NCBI RefSeq assembly: GCF_030915465.1
Contig: NZ_CP133267.1
Span: 4,205,001-4,269,000, forward strand
Length of the DNA: 64,000 nucleotides
Source of the DNA: Neobacillus sp. PS3-34
GTDB taxonomy: Bacteria > Bacillota > Bacilli > Bacillales > Cytobacillaceae
Direction: 5' to 3'
Part shown: positions 1 through 8,701 of the stretch, one piece after another
Numbering within the stretch: position 1 is the stretch's first letter
How the letters are laid out: every line of letters starts with the position of its first letter
The notes under the pieces: generated by a model
Databases searched by the model: none
What the model saw: the letters and a program-made list of their open reading frames with translations, nothing else
What the model was told of the DNA's origin: nothing
Program-made: the position numbers and the translations under genes

Positions 1-47
1 AAAAAACCAAGGCAGCAGGGCATCAGCTCTCGCTGCCTTGGTTTTTT
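1..47. terminator. Perfect 16-bp inverted repeat, rho-independent terminator
   Basis: Arms at 1-16 and 32-47 (core AACCAAGGCAGC / GCTGCCTTGGTT) pair perfectly around a 15-nt loop and end in a T6 run. The A6 start makes it potentially bidirectional. It presumably ends a gene left of the window. Confidence 0.85.
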
Positions 48-105
48 ACAGGGGAAAATGAATATTACCACAAATACAAAGAACTTTTATTTGGAGATTA
101 AATAT

Positions 106-167
106 TTGACATACTAATTGTACAGTGTTTATAATTCAATCTTGTACTATTACAATTCGTATACGAA
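106..167 (+). promoter_or_regulatory. Sigma-A-like promoter and palindrome before the MarR operon
   Basis: TTGACA at 106-111 and TATAAT at 130-135 are separated by 18 bp, a near-consensus housekeeping promoter. Just downstream lies the perfect 12-bp palindrome TTCGTATACGAA (156-167), placed where a MarR dimer could block elongation or promoter clearance. That it is the autoregulatory operator is inference. Confidence 0.6.
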
Positions 168-213
168 ATGTTTCGGTTGGAATCTTTAGAGATATGAAGA
201 AAAGGAGGAGAGC

Positions 214-654
214 ATGAACGCTTTAAATAATGAAATATTAGAATCGTTTGCTGAAATTCACAGAGCAATCTACAAGCTTGTGAAAAAAGATGCCGATAGC
301 TTGGGAATTACAGTTGTGCAGTTAAAAGCCCTTTATAAGCTTTCAGCAACCCCAGATATCGGTCTTGGCGATTTGGCAGAAAAACTTAGGTTGACGAACA
401 GCACGGTAAGCGGAGTGATAGACAGGCTCGTTCAAAATGGATTTGTTGAACGTACCGTCCCACCTGAAAACAGAAGAGTTATTTCAATACATTTAACTCA
501 AAAAGGGAATGATATTTTAGAAAAACTTTTCTCTTCCGAATCACTTCTTATTAAAAAGATGAGGGATGTAATTGATTTACCGGAAGAAGAAAAGAAAAAC
601 CTAATAAGGCTGCACGAGCTCGTGTTGTCAAAGATATCCATAGAGGAGGATTAG
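214..654 (+). CDS. MarR family transcriptional regulator
   Basis: This 146-residue protein has the usual MarR length and layout: an N-terminal dimerisation helix, a winged helix-turn-helix at about residues 30-100 with recognition-helix segment TNSTVSGVIDRLVQNG, and a basic wing (PPENRRVISI), then a long C-terminal helix. MarR proteins bind palindromes as dimers and usually repress adjacent efflux genes until a lipophilic ligand binds. It starts after a GGAGGAG site and is followed within 7 bp by an HlyD-like adaptor and then an MFS exporter, so control of this efflux operon is the likely role. The ligand cannot be read from sequence. Confidence 0.9.
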   Translation: MNALNNEILESFAEIHRAIYKLVKKDADSLGITVVQLKALYKLSATPDIGLGDLAEKLRLTNSTVSGVIDRLVQNGFVERTVPPENRRVISIHLTQKGNDILEKLFSSESLLIKKMRDVIDLPEEEKKNLIRLHELVLSKISIEED

Positions 655-660
655 CAAAAA

Positions 661-1317
661 ATGAATGCTAAAAGATTGATTTTTTTCAATATAGTTCTTT
701 TGATTATTCTTGTTGGCGGAGGTTTAGCTGGCTACGCTTATTACAACAAATCAGTTAATTATATTACAACTGATAATGCACAGATCTCTGGTCAGCAGAT
801 AACGATTGCCGCACCAGCTAATGGCAAGCTGACTGATTGGAATGGAAAAGTTGGAGACAAATTTAGGAAGGATGCTCAGATTGGTACGGTAGTATCCGCA
901 GGTGCAGGAACTGCTGGACCTTCAGGAATTAACATAACCGTTCCTGAAAATGGTACAGTCGTTCAAAGTAATGCTGTAAAGGATTCTTTTGTTGGAGCAG
1001 GGGCACCATTAGCTCTGATGTATGACCTAGACAATTTATGGGTAACAGCAAATATTGAAGAAACCACAATCGATGAGGTAGAAGTTGGCCAGGATGTGGA
1101 TGTTTATGTTGATGCTTTTCCGAACAATAGCTTAAAAGGTAAGGTAGAGAAAATAGGCTTGGCAACTTCAGGAACCTTCTCTTTACTTCCAAGCAGCAAT
1201 AGTACTGGAAACTATACTAAAGTTACACAGGTAATTCCGGTAAGAGTAGCCATAGATGATTATAGAGGGCTGCAATTGGTACCCGGTATGAACGTGACAG
1301 TGCGAATTCATAAGTAG
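661..1317 (+). CDS. HlyD/EmrA-like efflux adaptor protein (short form)
   Basis: A single N-terminal membrane anchor (about residues 7-28) is followed by split biotinyl/lipoyl-like strands (about 38-105) and a beta-barrel region containing WVTANIEETTIDEVEVGQ, the typical HlyD/EmrA signature. At 218 residues it is much shorter than proteobacterial EmrA because the long coiled-coil hairpin that reaches an outer-membrane channel is missing, as expected in a Gram-positive cell. It starts 7 bp after the MarR stop and ends 9 bp before the MFS gene, so the three genes form one operon. It probably assists the transporter at the outer face of the membrane. Confidence 0.85.
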   Translation: MNAKRLIFFNIVLLIILVGGGLAGYAYYNKSVNYITTDNAQISGQQITIAAPANGKLTDWNGKVGDKFRKDAQIGTVVSAGAGTAGPSGINITVPENGTVVQSNAVKDSFVGAGAPLALMYDLDNLWVTANIEETTIDEVEVGQDVDVYVDAFPNNSLKGKVEKIGLATSGTFSLLPSSNSTGNYTKVTQVIPVRVAIDDYRGLQLVPGMNVTVRIHK

Positions 1318-1325
1318 GTGATAAA

Positions 1326-3137
1326 ATGTCAATTTATATCGCGGTTTACGTTTTTATCAGCCTGGCGCTGATAATATTTCTGAATTATACAGTTGTAAAG
1401 AGGAAACGCCGTATAGAAAGAGAGAAACGCAGACAACCGTACTTGGATGAAGATTCCTCTTTAAGCGATAACAAATTAAATAACGATGTAAACGACATGT
1501 TGGAGAGTTCGGCAATTCCCGAGCCAGCATTGGAGTTTGTAGAAGCCAAGATTAATATAAAAGATAAAAGAAAAGAAGAGACCAAACAGTCAAGAAGAGG
1601 TAAAAGCAAGGAAAACGATAAAAATGGTGGTAATGGTAAAATCCTGGCAGCGCTTTTGCTTGGAGCGTTTGTCGCTATTTTAAATCAAACATTATTGAAT
1701 GTGGCTATTCCTCATATAATGACTGATTTAAACATTTCAGCCAATACAGTTCAATGGCTGTCAACTGGATATATGCTCGTAAATGGTATTTTTATCCCGG
1801 TAACTGCCTATTTGATTGAGAAATTTGGTACACGAAAATTGTTTTTTACGTCTGTTTTACTATTTACAGTCGGCTCCGTTATTTGTTCATTTGCAACCAA
1901 CTTTGGAGTACTCATGACGGGACGTGTTGTTCAGGCTTCTGGCGCAGGTATTATTATGCCGCTTATGATGACAGTTTTCTTTACGATTTTCCCTCCAGAA
2001 AAGCGGGGAACCGCAATGGGAATCATGGGGATTGTCATGTTGTTTGCACCTGCAATCGGACCGACACTTTCCGGTTGGATTGTCGAACATTATTCTTGGA
2101 GACTGCTTTTTGATGTAGTTATTCCAATTGGGATAATTGACCTTGTCATAACTTATTTATGGATGAGGGATGTAACAGAAATAACAAATCCTAAATTCGA
2201 TTTCCCAGGAGTGTTATTTTCGACATTAGGTTTTGGATTTCTTCTTTACGGTTTTAGTGAGGCAGGGAATGATGGCTGGACAAGTTCAACGGTTATTATA
2301 TCTCTAATCATTGGAATCCTGTCATTAATCGCCTTTACATGGAGAGAATTAACCACTGATAAACCAATGCTTGAGTTACGTGTATTCAAATATGATATTT
2401 TTGCCTTAACAACGATCATTAGTATGATTATCAATATTGCCATGTTTGGAGCCATGATTTTGCTGCCAATCTATCTGCAAAATATCAGGGGCTTTACTGC
2501 TTTTGAATCTGGTCTCATGCTCCTCCCGGGCGCGATCATAATGGGTATTATGTCACCGATTGCGGGAGCAATTTTTGATAAAATAGGAGCCAGATGGCTT
2601 GCGGTAGTGGGATTAACGATTACGGTAATCACAACCTGGCAGTTCAGCCATTTAAGTATGACAACTACTTATAGCCATATCCTTGTACTTTATGTGTTAC
2701 GTATGTTCGGTATGTCATTCTTGATGATGACAGTCATGACAGAAGGTTTGAATCAGCTGCCACGTCATTTAGCAGCTCATGGGACCGCTGCCTCCAACAC
2801 AGCAAGACAGGTGGCAGGAAGCATTGGAACAGCTTTTCTTGTCACTGTAATGTCAACAAGAAGAGATGTCCATGCAGGAGAATATATGAATGCTGTCACT
2901 AGCACTAATCCATTTTTATCCAGTAAGCTTAATGAAATTGGACATGGAATAGCAGGTTTAGCGCATATTCCTGTAGCTGCAGGAAATCAACTAGCTACTT
3001 TTTCACTTTATGGCCAAACGATGAAACAGGCTACTGTTGAAGGGTTAAATGATTCCTTTATTGTGGCAACTGGAATCGCTTTTGTTGCCCTTATATTAGC
3101 ATTTTTCATTAAGAGAGCCAAATTAAAGAATGAATAA
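1326..3137 (+). CDS. DHA2-family MFS multidrug exporter with N-terminal extension
   Basis: From about residue 106 the protein is a 14-helix EmrB/QacA (DHA2) drug:proton antiporter, with NQTLLNVAIPHI in helix 1, the motif-A-like EKFGTRKLFF and the antiporter motif GPTLSGW. The first about 105 residues are unusual: one extra membrane helix (about 3-22) followed by a highly charged Lys/Glu/Arg-rich linker. The extension is in frame behind a good AGGTGAT site, so I keep it. It is the last gene of the MarR/HlyD operon and is followed by a clear terminator. Substrate unknown. Confidence 0.88.
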   Translation: MSIYIAVYVFISLALIIFLNYTVVKRKRRIEREKRRQPYLDEDSSLSDNKLNNDVNDMLESSAIPEPALEFVEAKINIKDKRKEETKQSRRGKSKENDKNGGNGKILAALLLGAFVAILNQTLLNVAIPHIMTDLNISANTVQWLSTGYMLVNGIFIPVTAYLIEKFGTRKLFFTSVLLFTVGSVICSFATNFGVLMTGRVVQASGAGIIMPLMMTVFFTIFPPEKRGTAMGIMGIVMLFAPAIGPTLSGWIVEHYSWRLLFDVVIPIGIIDLVITYLWMRDVTEITNPKFDFPGVLFSTLGFGFLLYGFSEAGNDGWTSSTVIISLIIGILSLIAFTWRELTTDKPMLELRVFKYDIFALTTIISMIINIAMFGAMILLPIYLQNIRGFTAFESGLMLLPGAIIMGIMSPIAGAIFDKIGARWLAVVGLTITVITTWQFSHLSMTTTYSHILVLYVLRMFGMSFLMMTVMTEGLNQLPRHLAAHGTAASNTARQVAGSIGTAFLVTVMSTRRDVHAGEYMNAVTSTNPFLSSKLNEIGHGIAGLAHIPVAAGNQLATFSLYGQTMKQATVEGLNDSFIVATGIAFVALILAFFIKRAKLKNE

Positions 3138-3140
3138 TCG

Positions 3141-3176
3141 AATGCCTCCTATTTTCTGAATAGGAGGCATTTATAT
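3141..3176 (+). terminator. Terminator of the efflux operon
   Basis: Perfect 13-bp arms AATGCCTCCTATT (3141-3153) and AATAGGAGGCATT (3159-3171) around a 5-nt loop, starting 4 bp after the MFS stop codon. Confidence 0.85.
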
Positions 3177-3270
3177 ATCATGAGGCTTTTGAGTATTTCG
3201 GTTCAAAAACATGAAATATCTCAGATTCTATGTATATACTAAAAAGAGAAGACTAAGGGAGGGTGTTTTT

Positions 3271-4179
3271 TTGGGAGAAATGAAAGAAAACCAAGCTTTA
3301 AAAACAGGATCTGTTCAAATTCAACATCGTAAAATGCCTCTATCGAAAATTTTTCAGCGTATTTTATTAATTACTCTGGGAGCATGTCTGATGGGAATTG
3401 GACTTGAAATATTTCTGGTTCCTAATAATGTTATTGATGGCGGGATAACCGGCATTTCAATCATGCTTTCATACATAACTGGCTGGAAACTTGGGTTTTT
3501 TATTTTCATATTAAATATGCCATTCTTTTTTATAGGCTATAAGCAGATAGGAAAAACATTTGCTCTTTCCACACTTTATGGAATCATCGTTTTATCCCTC
3601 GCAACTGTTTTGCTCCACCCGGTACCTGCTTTCACACAGGATATTTTGCTCGCATCCGTTTTTGGGGGAATTGTGCTCGGAATTGGGGTAGGGATTGTCA
3701 TCCGCTACGGAGGCTCTCTTGATGGGACTGAAATACTCGCTATTCTTTTTAATAAGAAACTCCCTTTTTCAGTAGGCGAAATTATCATGTTCTTTAATTT
3801 ATTTATCCTTGGAACCGCTGGTTTTGTATTTACTTGGGATCGGGCAATGTACTCGTTGATTGCGTATTTTGTCGCATTTAAGACAATTGATATCACGATA
3901 ACAGGTCTCGATGAATCCAAATCAGTATGGATTATTAGCGACAATGCCCAGGAAATTGGAGATGCCATTTTAAACCGTCTAGGCAGGGGTGTGACATATA
4001 TGAACGGAGAGGGTGCCTATTCCGGTGAAGATAAAAAAGTCATTTTTTGTGTTATTAACCGTCTTGAAGAGGCAAAATTAAAAGATATTGTAACCGACCA
4101 CGACCCAACCGCTTTTTTAGCAGTTGCTGATATTGCTGAAGTCCGCGGTGGGAGATTTAAGAAAAAGGATATACACTAG
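3271..4179 (+). CDS. YitT family membrane protein (DUF2179 C-terminal domain)
   Basis: I place the start at the TTG at 3271, because AAGGGAGGG lies 7 bp upstream; an upstream in-frame ATG (3211) lacks a good site. The about 302-residue product has five or six membrane helices in the first about 190 residues, with VPNNVIDGGITGIS and GGSLDGTEILA typical of the YitT membrane domain, followed by a soluble DUF2179 domain (GRGVTYMNGEGAYSGEDKK). Members are widespread in Firmicutes; the transported or sensed substrate is not firmly known. It is a single gene. Confidence 0.88.
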   Translation: MGEMKENQALKTGSVQIQHRKMPLSKIFQRILLITLGACLMGIGLEIFLVPNNVIDGGITGISIMLSYITGWKLGFFIFILNMPFFFIGYKQIGKTFALSTLYGIIVLSLATVLLHPVPAFTQDILLASVFGGIVLGIGVGIVIRYGGSLDGTEILAILFNKKLPFSVGEIIMFFNLFILGTAGFVFTWDRAMYSLIAYFVAFKTIDITITGLDESKSVWIISDNAQEIGDAILNRLGRGVTYMNGEGAYSGEDKKVIFCVINRLEEAKLKDIVTDHDPTAFLAVADIAEVRGGRFKKKDIH

Positions 4180-4303
4180 AAGCCGAAATTTTTTTGGTTT
4201 CTTTTTTTTGTGGGAAATATGTGAAAAGAAAGAAAATATTGACTAATAATAAGTGCGTGCCATATGCTTGTAAAGGATTTAATAAACTTTAAGGGTGAAT
4301 ACA

Positions 4304-5027
4304 TTGAAAAAAGCGTTAGTATTGATTTATGATTCATTTGCCGAGTTTGAAATAAGCATTCTGTTGACCTGCCTTAACTCACCTCAATACAAAGTTGAAA
4401 CTTTTTCTGTTAAGAAGATAGACAACACTGTCATCTCTACGGGCGGAATGAAATACACTCCACATTTTATAGTTGATGAGATTAATCCAGAGGAATATGA
4501 AATATTAATTATCCCTGGAGGAATACCTGCACCTCTAATGAATGATGAAAGGTTACTTTCTTTGCTTCAGGCATTTTTTAATCAAAATAAATTGCTTGCG
4601 GCAATATGCGCAGGTCCCGCCCTACTTGGTGCTGCGGGAATATTAGATAACGTTCAGTTTGCAACATCACTTGATCGCCAGGATTCAGAATATTTGAATG
4701 TGATGAATTGGGAAAATAAACAAAAAGAACTTTTAGTTGTTGACCAGGGTGTGATAACAGCGACAGGATCAAATTATTTGAATTTTGCTGAAGAAATACT
4801 AATTCAGCTTGGAATCCATCAAAGGGAAGAGAAGGATTGTCTAAAATATTTCAGAACTCCCTCAGCCGGATAATACCTATTTTTCTTCTCATTACGATAA
4901 TAATTTTGCTGTTTTAAGAGTATTTTTGTCAAAAAATGAAGAAATGCAGAGGTTAGAAAATCGCCTTTTGTCGCACTTTGCGCTTGCCCCGGAAATAATT
5001 GAAGAAATGCAGGGAAATAATTATTAA
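4304..5027 (+). CDS. DJ-1/PfpI family protein, frame disrupted near the 3' end
   Basis: The N-terminal about 185 residues form a glutamine-amidotransferase-like fold with the nucleophile elbow AAICAGPALLG (Cys102 counted from the TTG at 4304). The start is chosen because AAGGGTG lies 6 bp upstream. The reading frame stops at 4873, but another frame continues without a break from about 4857 to the TAA at 5025-5027 with sensible coding sequence (LRVFLSKNEEMQRLEN, then a short acidic tail). I read this as one gene with one extra or two missing bases near 4850-4857. DJ-1 relatives include deglycases, chaperones and amidases; the specific role is unknown. Confidence 0.75.
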
Positions 5028-5096
5028 ACAAAGGCTTTTTCGCAGAGATTGTTGTTTGCCGAACAAATTCTAATATTAGAGATTGTACAGAAATCC

Positions 5097-5740
5097 TCCG
5101 ATTCGGACTCGAATGCTATTGATTTGATCAAACCTGTCCGAATACACCTCCGATTCGGACTCGAATGCCATTGATTTGATCAAACCTGTCCGAATACACC
5201 TCCGATTCGGACTCGAATGCTATTGATTTGATCAAACCAGTCCGAATACATCTCCGATTCGGACTCGAATGCCATTGATATGAGTAAACCAGTCCGAATA
5301 CACCTCAGATTCGGACTCGAATGCCATTGATTTGAGTAAACCAGTCCGAATACACCTCAGATTCGGACTTGAATGCTATTGATTTGATCAAACCTGTCCG
5401 AATACACCTCCGATTCGGACTCGAATGCTATTGATTTGATCAAACCAGTCCGAATACACCTCCGATTCGGACTCGAATGCTATTGATTTGATCAAACCAG
5501 TCCGAATCAATCTCCGATTCGGACTCGAATGCCATTGATATGAGTAAACCAGTCCGAATACATCTCCGATTCGGACTCGATTGTCTTTGATATGAGTAAA
5601 CCAGTCCGAATACATCTCTGATTCGGACTCGAATGCTATTGATTTGATCAAATCTGTCCGAATACATCTCTGATTCGGACTCGAATGCCATTGATTTGAG
5701 TAAACCTGTCCGAATACATCTCTGATTCGGACTCGATTAC
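5097..5740. repeat. Tandem array: 12 full copies plus a partial of a 52-bp unit
   Basis: Units start every 52 bp at 5097, 5149, 5201, 5253, 5305, 5357, 5409, 5461, 5513, 5565, 5617 and 5669, with a partial unit from 5721. Each carries ATTCGGACT near its left end and AGTCCGAAT (or TGTCCGAAT) near its right end, giving a 9-bp inverted repeat within the unit; the TCCGAAT / ATTCGGA pair across each junction can also fold. Copies differ by a few substitutions and never in length. There are no unique spacers, so this is not CRISPR. Open frames across it are by-products of the repetition. No coding function is seen. Confidence 0.95.
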
Positions 5741-5831
5741 AATTGAATTCACCAAAACTTGTCTTGAATCGCCACTTAGTGGACACGAATTTTTACAAAA
5801 GCAATAAAGTTTACGTAAAGAGCCTTAACAA

Positions 5832-5866
5832 AAAAGATGGCATCCGAATCGGTTGCCATCTTTTAT
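5832..5866 (-). terminator. Terminator of the small minus-strand gene
   Basis: AAAAGATGGCA (5832-5842) pairs with TGCCATCTTTT (5854-5864). On the minus strand the hairpin ends in a T-run immediately after the stop of the 83-residue gene. Confidence 0.75.
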
Positions 5867-6118
5867 TTAAAATAGCAATTCAAATACCTCATTTAATTCA
5901 TAAGCTCTCTTTTCATCTTGTTCATCTTTTGCGTATTGTATTTCTTTTGGAAGGATTTCATTGAGAAACTCAATCTCTTCAAAATTGAGACCTCTGACAA
6001 ATGAACCTTCAGAATTATATTCATTTTTTTCGAGCTTGTGGAAAATATGCCTTCCCATTGAATGTTCCTCCGTATAATTTGACAAAATTTCGCGTAAATA
6101 ACCAAGTGTTTTATCCAT
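5867..6118 (-). CDS. Small acidic hypothetical protein
   Basis: This 83-residue ORF has a strong GGAAGGAA ribosome binding site about 6 bp before its ATG and a dedicated terminator, which together support a real gene. The product is rich in Glu, Asp and Lys, has no membrane segment or signal peptide, and looks mainly alpha-helical (FEEIEFLNEILPKEIQYAKDE). I do not recognise the family. Small acidic helical proteins of this kind in Bacillaceae are often sporulation- or stress-related, but nothing here proves that. Confidence 0.6.
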   Translation of the reverse strand: MDKTLGYLREILSNYTEEHSMGRHIFHKLEKNEYNSEGSFVRGLNFEEIEFLNEILPKEIQYAKDEQDEKRAYELNEVFELLF

Positions 6119-6337
6119 ATGAGTTCCTTCCTTTTCACATATTTCGACGTGTATGATTCGAAAATAGTTTGTGCTAATTCGAAGGAATTATTATTTGTGG
6201 TTTGGGCTCCATCAGAGTCTAAATGATTATGCTTAAGTAAACTGGAAATTTTTCAAAAACACCTTATCCCATATAGCAAAAATGCCTATTTCTGAATACT
6301 TTATGTTGACAGAAATTTTTAGGGAGGAGGGGTTTCT

Positions 6338-6988
6338 TTGAGTTATTCATATATTGCTCTTGGAGATTCACTGACAGTTGGGGTAGGTTCTGGGTTCTTT
6401 TCTCCAGGATTTGTCCAGCGATACAGAAGGATGGCAGAATGGGAATTAGACGAAGAGATTTATTTACAAATATTTGCGCATCCTGGCTATAAAACTGCCG
6501 ATATTTTAAATGAATTATCAAATGACTTTGTTAAAGAAAGCGTGAAGGAAGCAGATATAATAACGATTACAGCGGGAGGAAATGACTTAATAACTGCAGC
6601 AAGAAACTATCTTCAGGATAATAACGAAGAAGATTTAAGAAATGGATTAAAAGAATGCATGACGAATATGTCAGCTATTTTTAATACGATTCATTTATTA
6701 AAAAAACAGGTTGAACGGCCCTATATTATAAGGATGATCAATTTATATAATCCCTTTCCAAAGGAAGAAATCGCGAAGAAGTGGGTAAGAAAATTAAATA
6801 ACCACCTTAAAATTCTTGCGGAACATGAATGTGTAAAAATGGCTAATATACAAAAAGCCTTCAGGGATTATGAAAAGGAGTACTTATCGATTGATGGTAT
6901 TCATCCAAATGATATTGGCTACGAAAGAATTGCTGAATTGCTTCATCGCTTTGGCTATGGAGAACTTTCCTTTTTAGATGAGGAATAA
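6338..6988 (+). CDS. SGNH/GDSL-type esterase or lipase (LipC-like)
   Basis: The 216-residue protein has the SGNH blocks in order: GDSLTVGVG at the N-terminus (nucleophile Ser11), TAGGND (block III, with the oxyanion Asn) and a C-terminal SIDGIHPNDIGY supplying the catalytic Asp-x-x-His. The TTG start at 6338 follows a very strong AGGGAGGAGG site. Length and motifs resemble Bacillus LipC, a phospholipase/esterase of the spore coat needed for normal germination, but other GDSL hydrolases look similar, so the name is not assigned. There is no signal peptide. A terminator follows. Confidence 0.85.
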   Translation: MSYSYIALGDSLTVGVGSGFFSPGFVQRYRRMAEWELDEEIYLQIFAHPGYKTADILNELSNDFVKESVKEADIITITAGGNDLITAARNYLQDNNEEDLRNGLKECMTNMSAIFNTIHLLKKQVERPYIIRMINLYNPFPKEEIAKKWVRKLNNHLKILAEHECVKMANIQKAFRDYEKEYLSIDGIHPNDIGYERIAELLHRFGYGELSFLDEE

Positions 6989-6996
6989 CAAGGGGG

Positions 6997-7022
6997 AGTG
7001 CAAGTCTTCTGCACTTTTTTTA
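6997..7022 (+). terminator. Terminator after the GDSL esterase
   Basis: AGTGCA (6997-7002) and TGCACT (7010-7015) form a short hairpin followed by a T-run, just after the stop codon. Confidence 0.7.
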
Positions 7023-7219
7023 ATATCAAATGCTCAAAAAAACTAAAAATTTCACTCTAAAACATAATAATATTATGTTAACTTACTGGATTTTCCGATT
7101 CACAATGAAATAAACCTTTGTGTTTAGGCGACAAGGGGACAGTTTATACTCAATAATCGGTATGTTGTGGTATTTCAAAAAAAATATGCTATACTGTACG
7201 GAAAAACAAGGGTGATATA

Positions 7220-7990
7220 ATGAAATCTCATGGACATTTGCCAGAAGCCATCCCTTCTCTAAACATCCTCGAAAACATGGGTGAAAATATTATTGTTGCC
7301 GATATTAATTATAATATTGTTTGGGTAAATAAAAAGGCATCTTCATTATTGGCAAAAATAGTCCCTTTATTTGGACTAGATGACATTAGTGATATGATCG
7401 GATTAAATATGTCCCACTTTCATAAAAATCCAGAGCGGCAAGAAAGGATTATGGAACATCTTACGGGAACACACAAGGCCAGAATAACGATTAAAGATCA
7501 ATTCGTGGCCGATATCATTGTTAACACGATTTATAATAACGATCAAATAACAGGCTATGTTGCCCTCCTTCAGGATGTTACAACAAAAGCAGAGGAAGAA
7601 AATAGAAAGGAGCAGATGATTGATGCCCTTTCCGTGCCTATTTTAAAAATTTGGCATAAAACCATTGCAATCCCTTTATTCGGCGGGTTTGATATGGACC
7701 GCGGTGAACTATTAGTTACAAGGGTATTGGAAACATGTACAAAAAATAGAATTCAATTTGTCCTCGTTGATTTGAGCGGTTTAACTGAGTATAGAGAAGA
7801 GACTGCTTCTTACATTAAAAAACTATGTGATACGCTTCGGTTAATCGGTGCTGAATGTATTATTGTCGGAATCTCAGCAGATTTAGCGGTAAACTTTGCA
7901 GGTTCTTCCTTTAACAGTCCAACCTTTTCAACATCCCAACAAGGGCTTCAATATATTTTGAAAATCGAAGAGGACGGAAATAACATATAA
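7220..7990 (+). CDS. PAS-STAS domain protein (RsbR-like stress sensor)
   Basis: Residues about 15-125 form a PAS fold (NIIVADINYNIVWVNKKA at the start, GYVALLQDVTTKAEEE at the end). Residues about 135-250 form a STAS domain with the strand-turn FVLVDLSGLTEY and the helix IKKLCDTLRLIGAECIIVG typical of RsbR co-antagonist paralogues. Such proteins sit in the sigma-B stressosome and pass environmental signals to RsbT. It lies alone, with no rsb genes nearby. A second protein with the same plan but a GAF sensor is at 58028. The ligand of the PAS domain is unknown. The start follows AAGGGTGA. Confidence 0.82.
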   Translation: MKSHGHLPEAIPSLNILENMGENIIVADINYNIVWVNKKASSLLAKIVPLFGLDDISDMIGLNMSHFHKNPERQERIMEHLTGTHKARITIKDQFVADIIVNTIYNNDQITGYVALLQDVTTKAEEENRKEQMIDALSVPILKIWHKTIAIPLFGGFDMDRGELLVTRVLETCTKNRIQFVLVDLSGLTEYREETASYIKKLCDTLRLIGAECIIVGISADLAVNFAGSSFNSPTFSTSQQGLQYILKIEEDGNNI

Positions 7991-8005
7991 ATTAATCTTT
8001 CATAT

Positions 8006-8250
8006 AGGCTCTTTCCTAAAAGATTGTTGTTTTTTAAATAGGTTTCCTGAAAAGCAAACAGTTGGTAAAGAAGTTGATTGGAGCGGAAGGTGCGAGACTC
8101 CTGCGGGAGCAGCGGGACAGGTGAGACCCCACAGGCGCTTCAGCGCCGAGGATGCTCACCGCCCGCCCCGCGGAAAGCGAGCATCCTGGAGCGGAAATCA
8201 ACCACACTTCTCTTTTTGTAAATAGCAACAATGTTTACGAAAATAGTCTT
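8006..8250. repeat. MITE-like dispersed repeat, copy 1
   Basis: A 245-bp non-coding element with imperfect terminal inverted repeats: AGGCTCTTTCCTAAAAGATT at the left, and the reverse complement of AAGACTATTTTCGTAAACAT at the right. Its GC-rich core (CCTGCGGGAGCAGCGGGACA, then GTGAGACCCCACAGGCGC) is strikingly richer in GC than the flanks and can fold. A second copy lies inverted at 60046-60338. I recognise the core as a family dispersed in many Bacillaceae genomes. It encodes nothing. Confidence 0.85.
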
Positions 8251-8396
8251 CATAAAAAATAAATAGTAAAAATTAGAGAGCAGGATTATTCCCTCTCTTT
8301 TTTAAATTATGAATGTCTATGAAGGAAAATGGAGATTAATGGCGAATTATATCAAAAAGCTAGCATATTTATAGCACATCGACGGGAGGCGCTATC

Positions 8397-8588
8397 ATGA
8401 ATCTGGAAGAGAGAACACAACTGAATGTCCGGATAAGTAAAGACACTTTTGACAAATTAGAGGAAATTGTCGAGTATTATCAGGAGAACACCAAGATTGG
8501 ACGTGTTTACAAGGGAGATGTACTGACTGACATTATTGAAAAATCCTTTGAAGTAATGAATAAACAGAAAAAAGCAATCAGGAGATAA
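8397..8588 (+). CDS. Small ribbon-helix-helix-like protein
   Basis: A 63-residue protein preceded by the good site GGGAGG. It begins with a beta-strand-like TQLNVRISKDTFDKLEEIV followed by two helices, the pattern of Arc/CopG ribbon-helix-helix DNA-binding proteins, which use a short N-terminal strand to read the major groove as a dimer. There is no toxin gene beside it, so it is probably a stand-alone small regulator rather than an antitoxin. Family identity is inferred from shape and not from a motif that settles it. Confidence 0.6.
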   Translation: MNLEERTQLNVRISKDTFDKLEEIVEYYQENTKIGRVYKGDVLTDIIEKSFEVMNKQKKAIRR

Positions 8589-8701
8589 AATCTATACAAT
8601 GGTGGACCAATCTAAAAAATCAGTGCGTCATATCAGAATCTCCGTCAACTTTCTGATGTATCCGCAATACTATAAGGATGAGGTACATTGGAGGTGTTGC
8701 T

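Noticed and set aside
5097..5740. CRISPR array
   Set aside because: The units are contiguous with no unique spacers, and no cas gene is in the window.
5388..5786. Long minus-strand open frames across the 52-bp array, coding repeated residues such as SIRVRIG and FESESEM
   Set aside because: Because 52 is not a multiple of three, all three frames stay open through 156-bp cycles. No ribosome binding site is present and codon use is a by-product of the repeat.
8034..8231. Open frame inside the MITE-like repeat, copy 1 (and 60024-60284 in copy 2)
   Set aside because: They lie in opposite contexts in a folded, GC-rich repeat and have no ribosome binding site; the GC-rich core simply has few stops.
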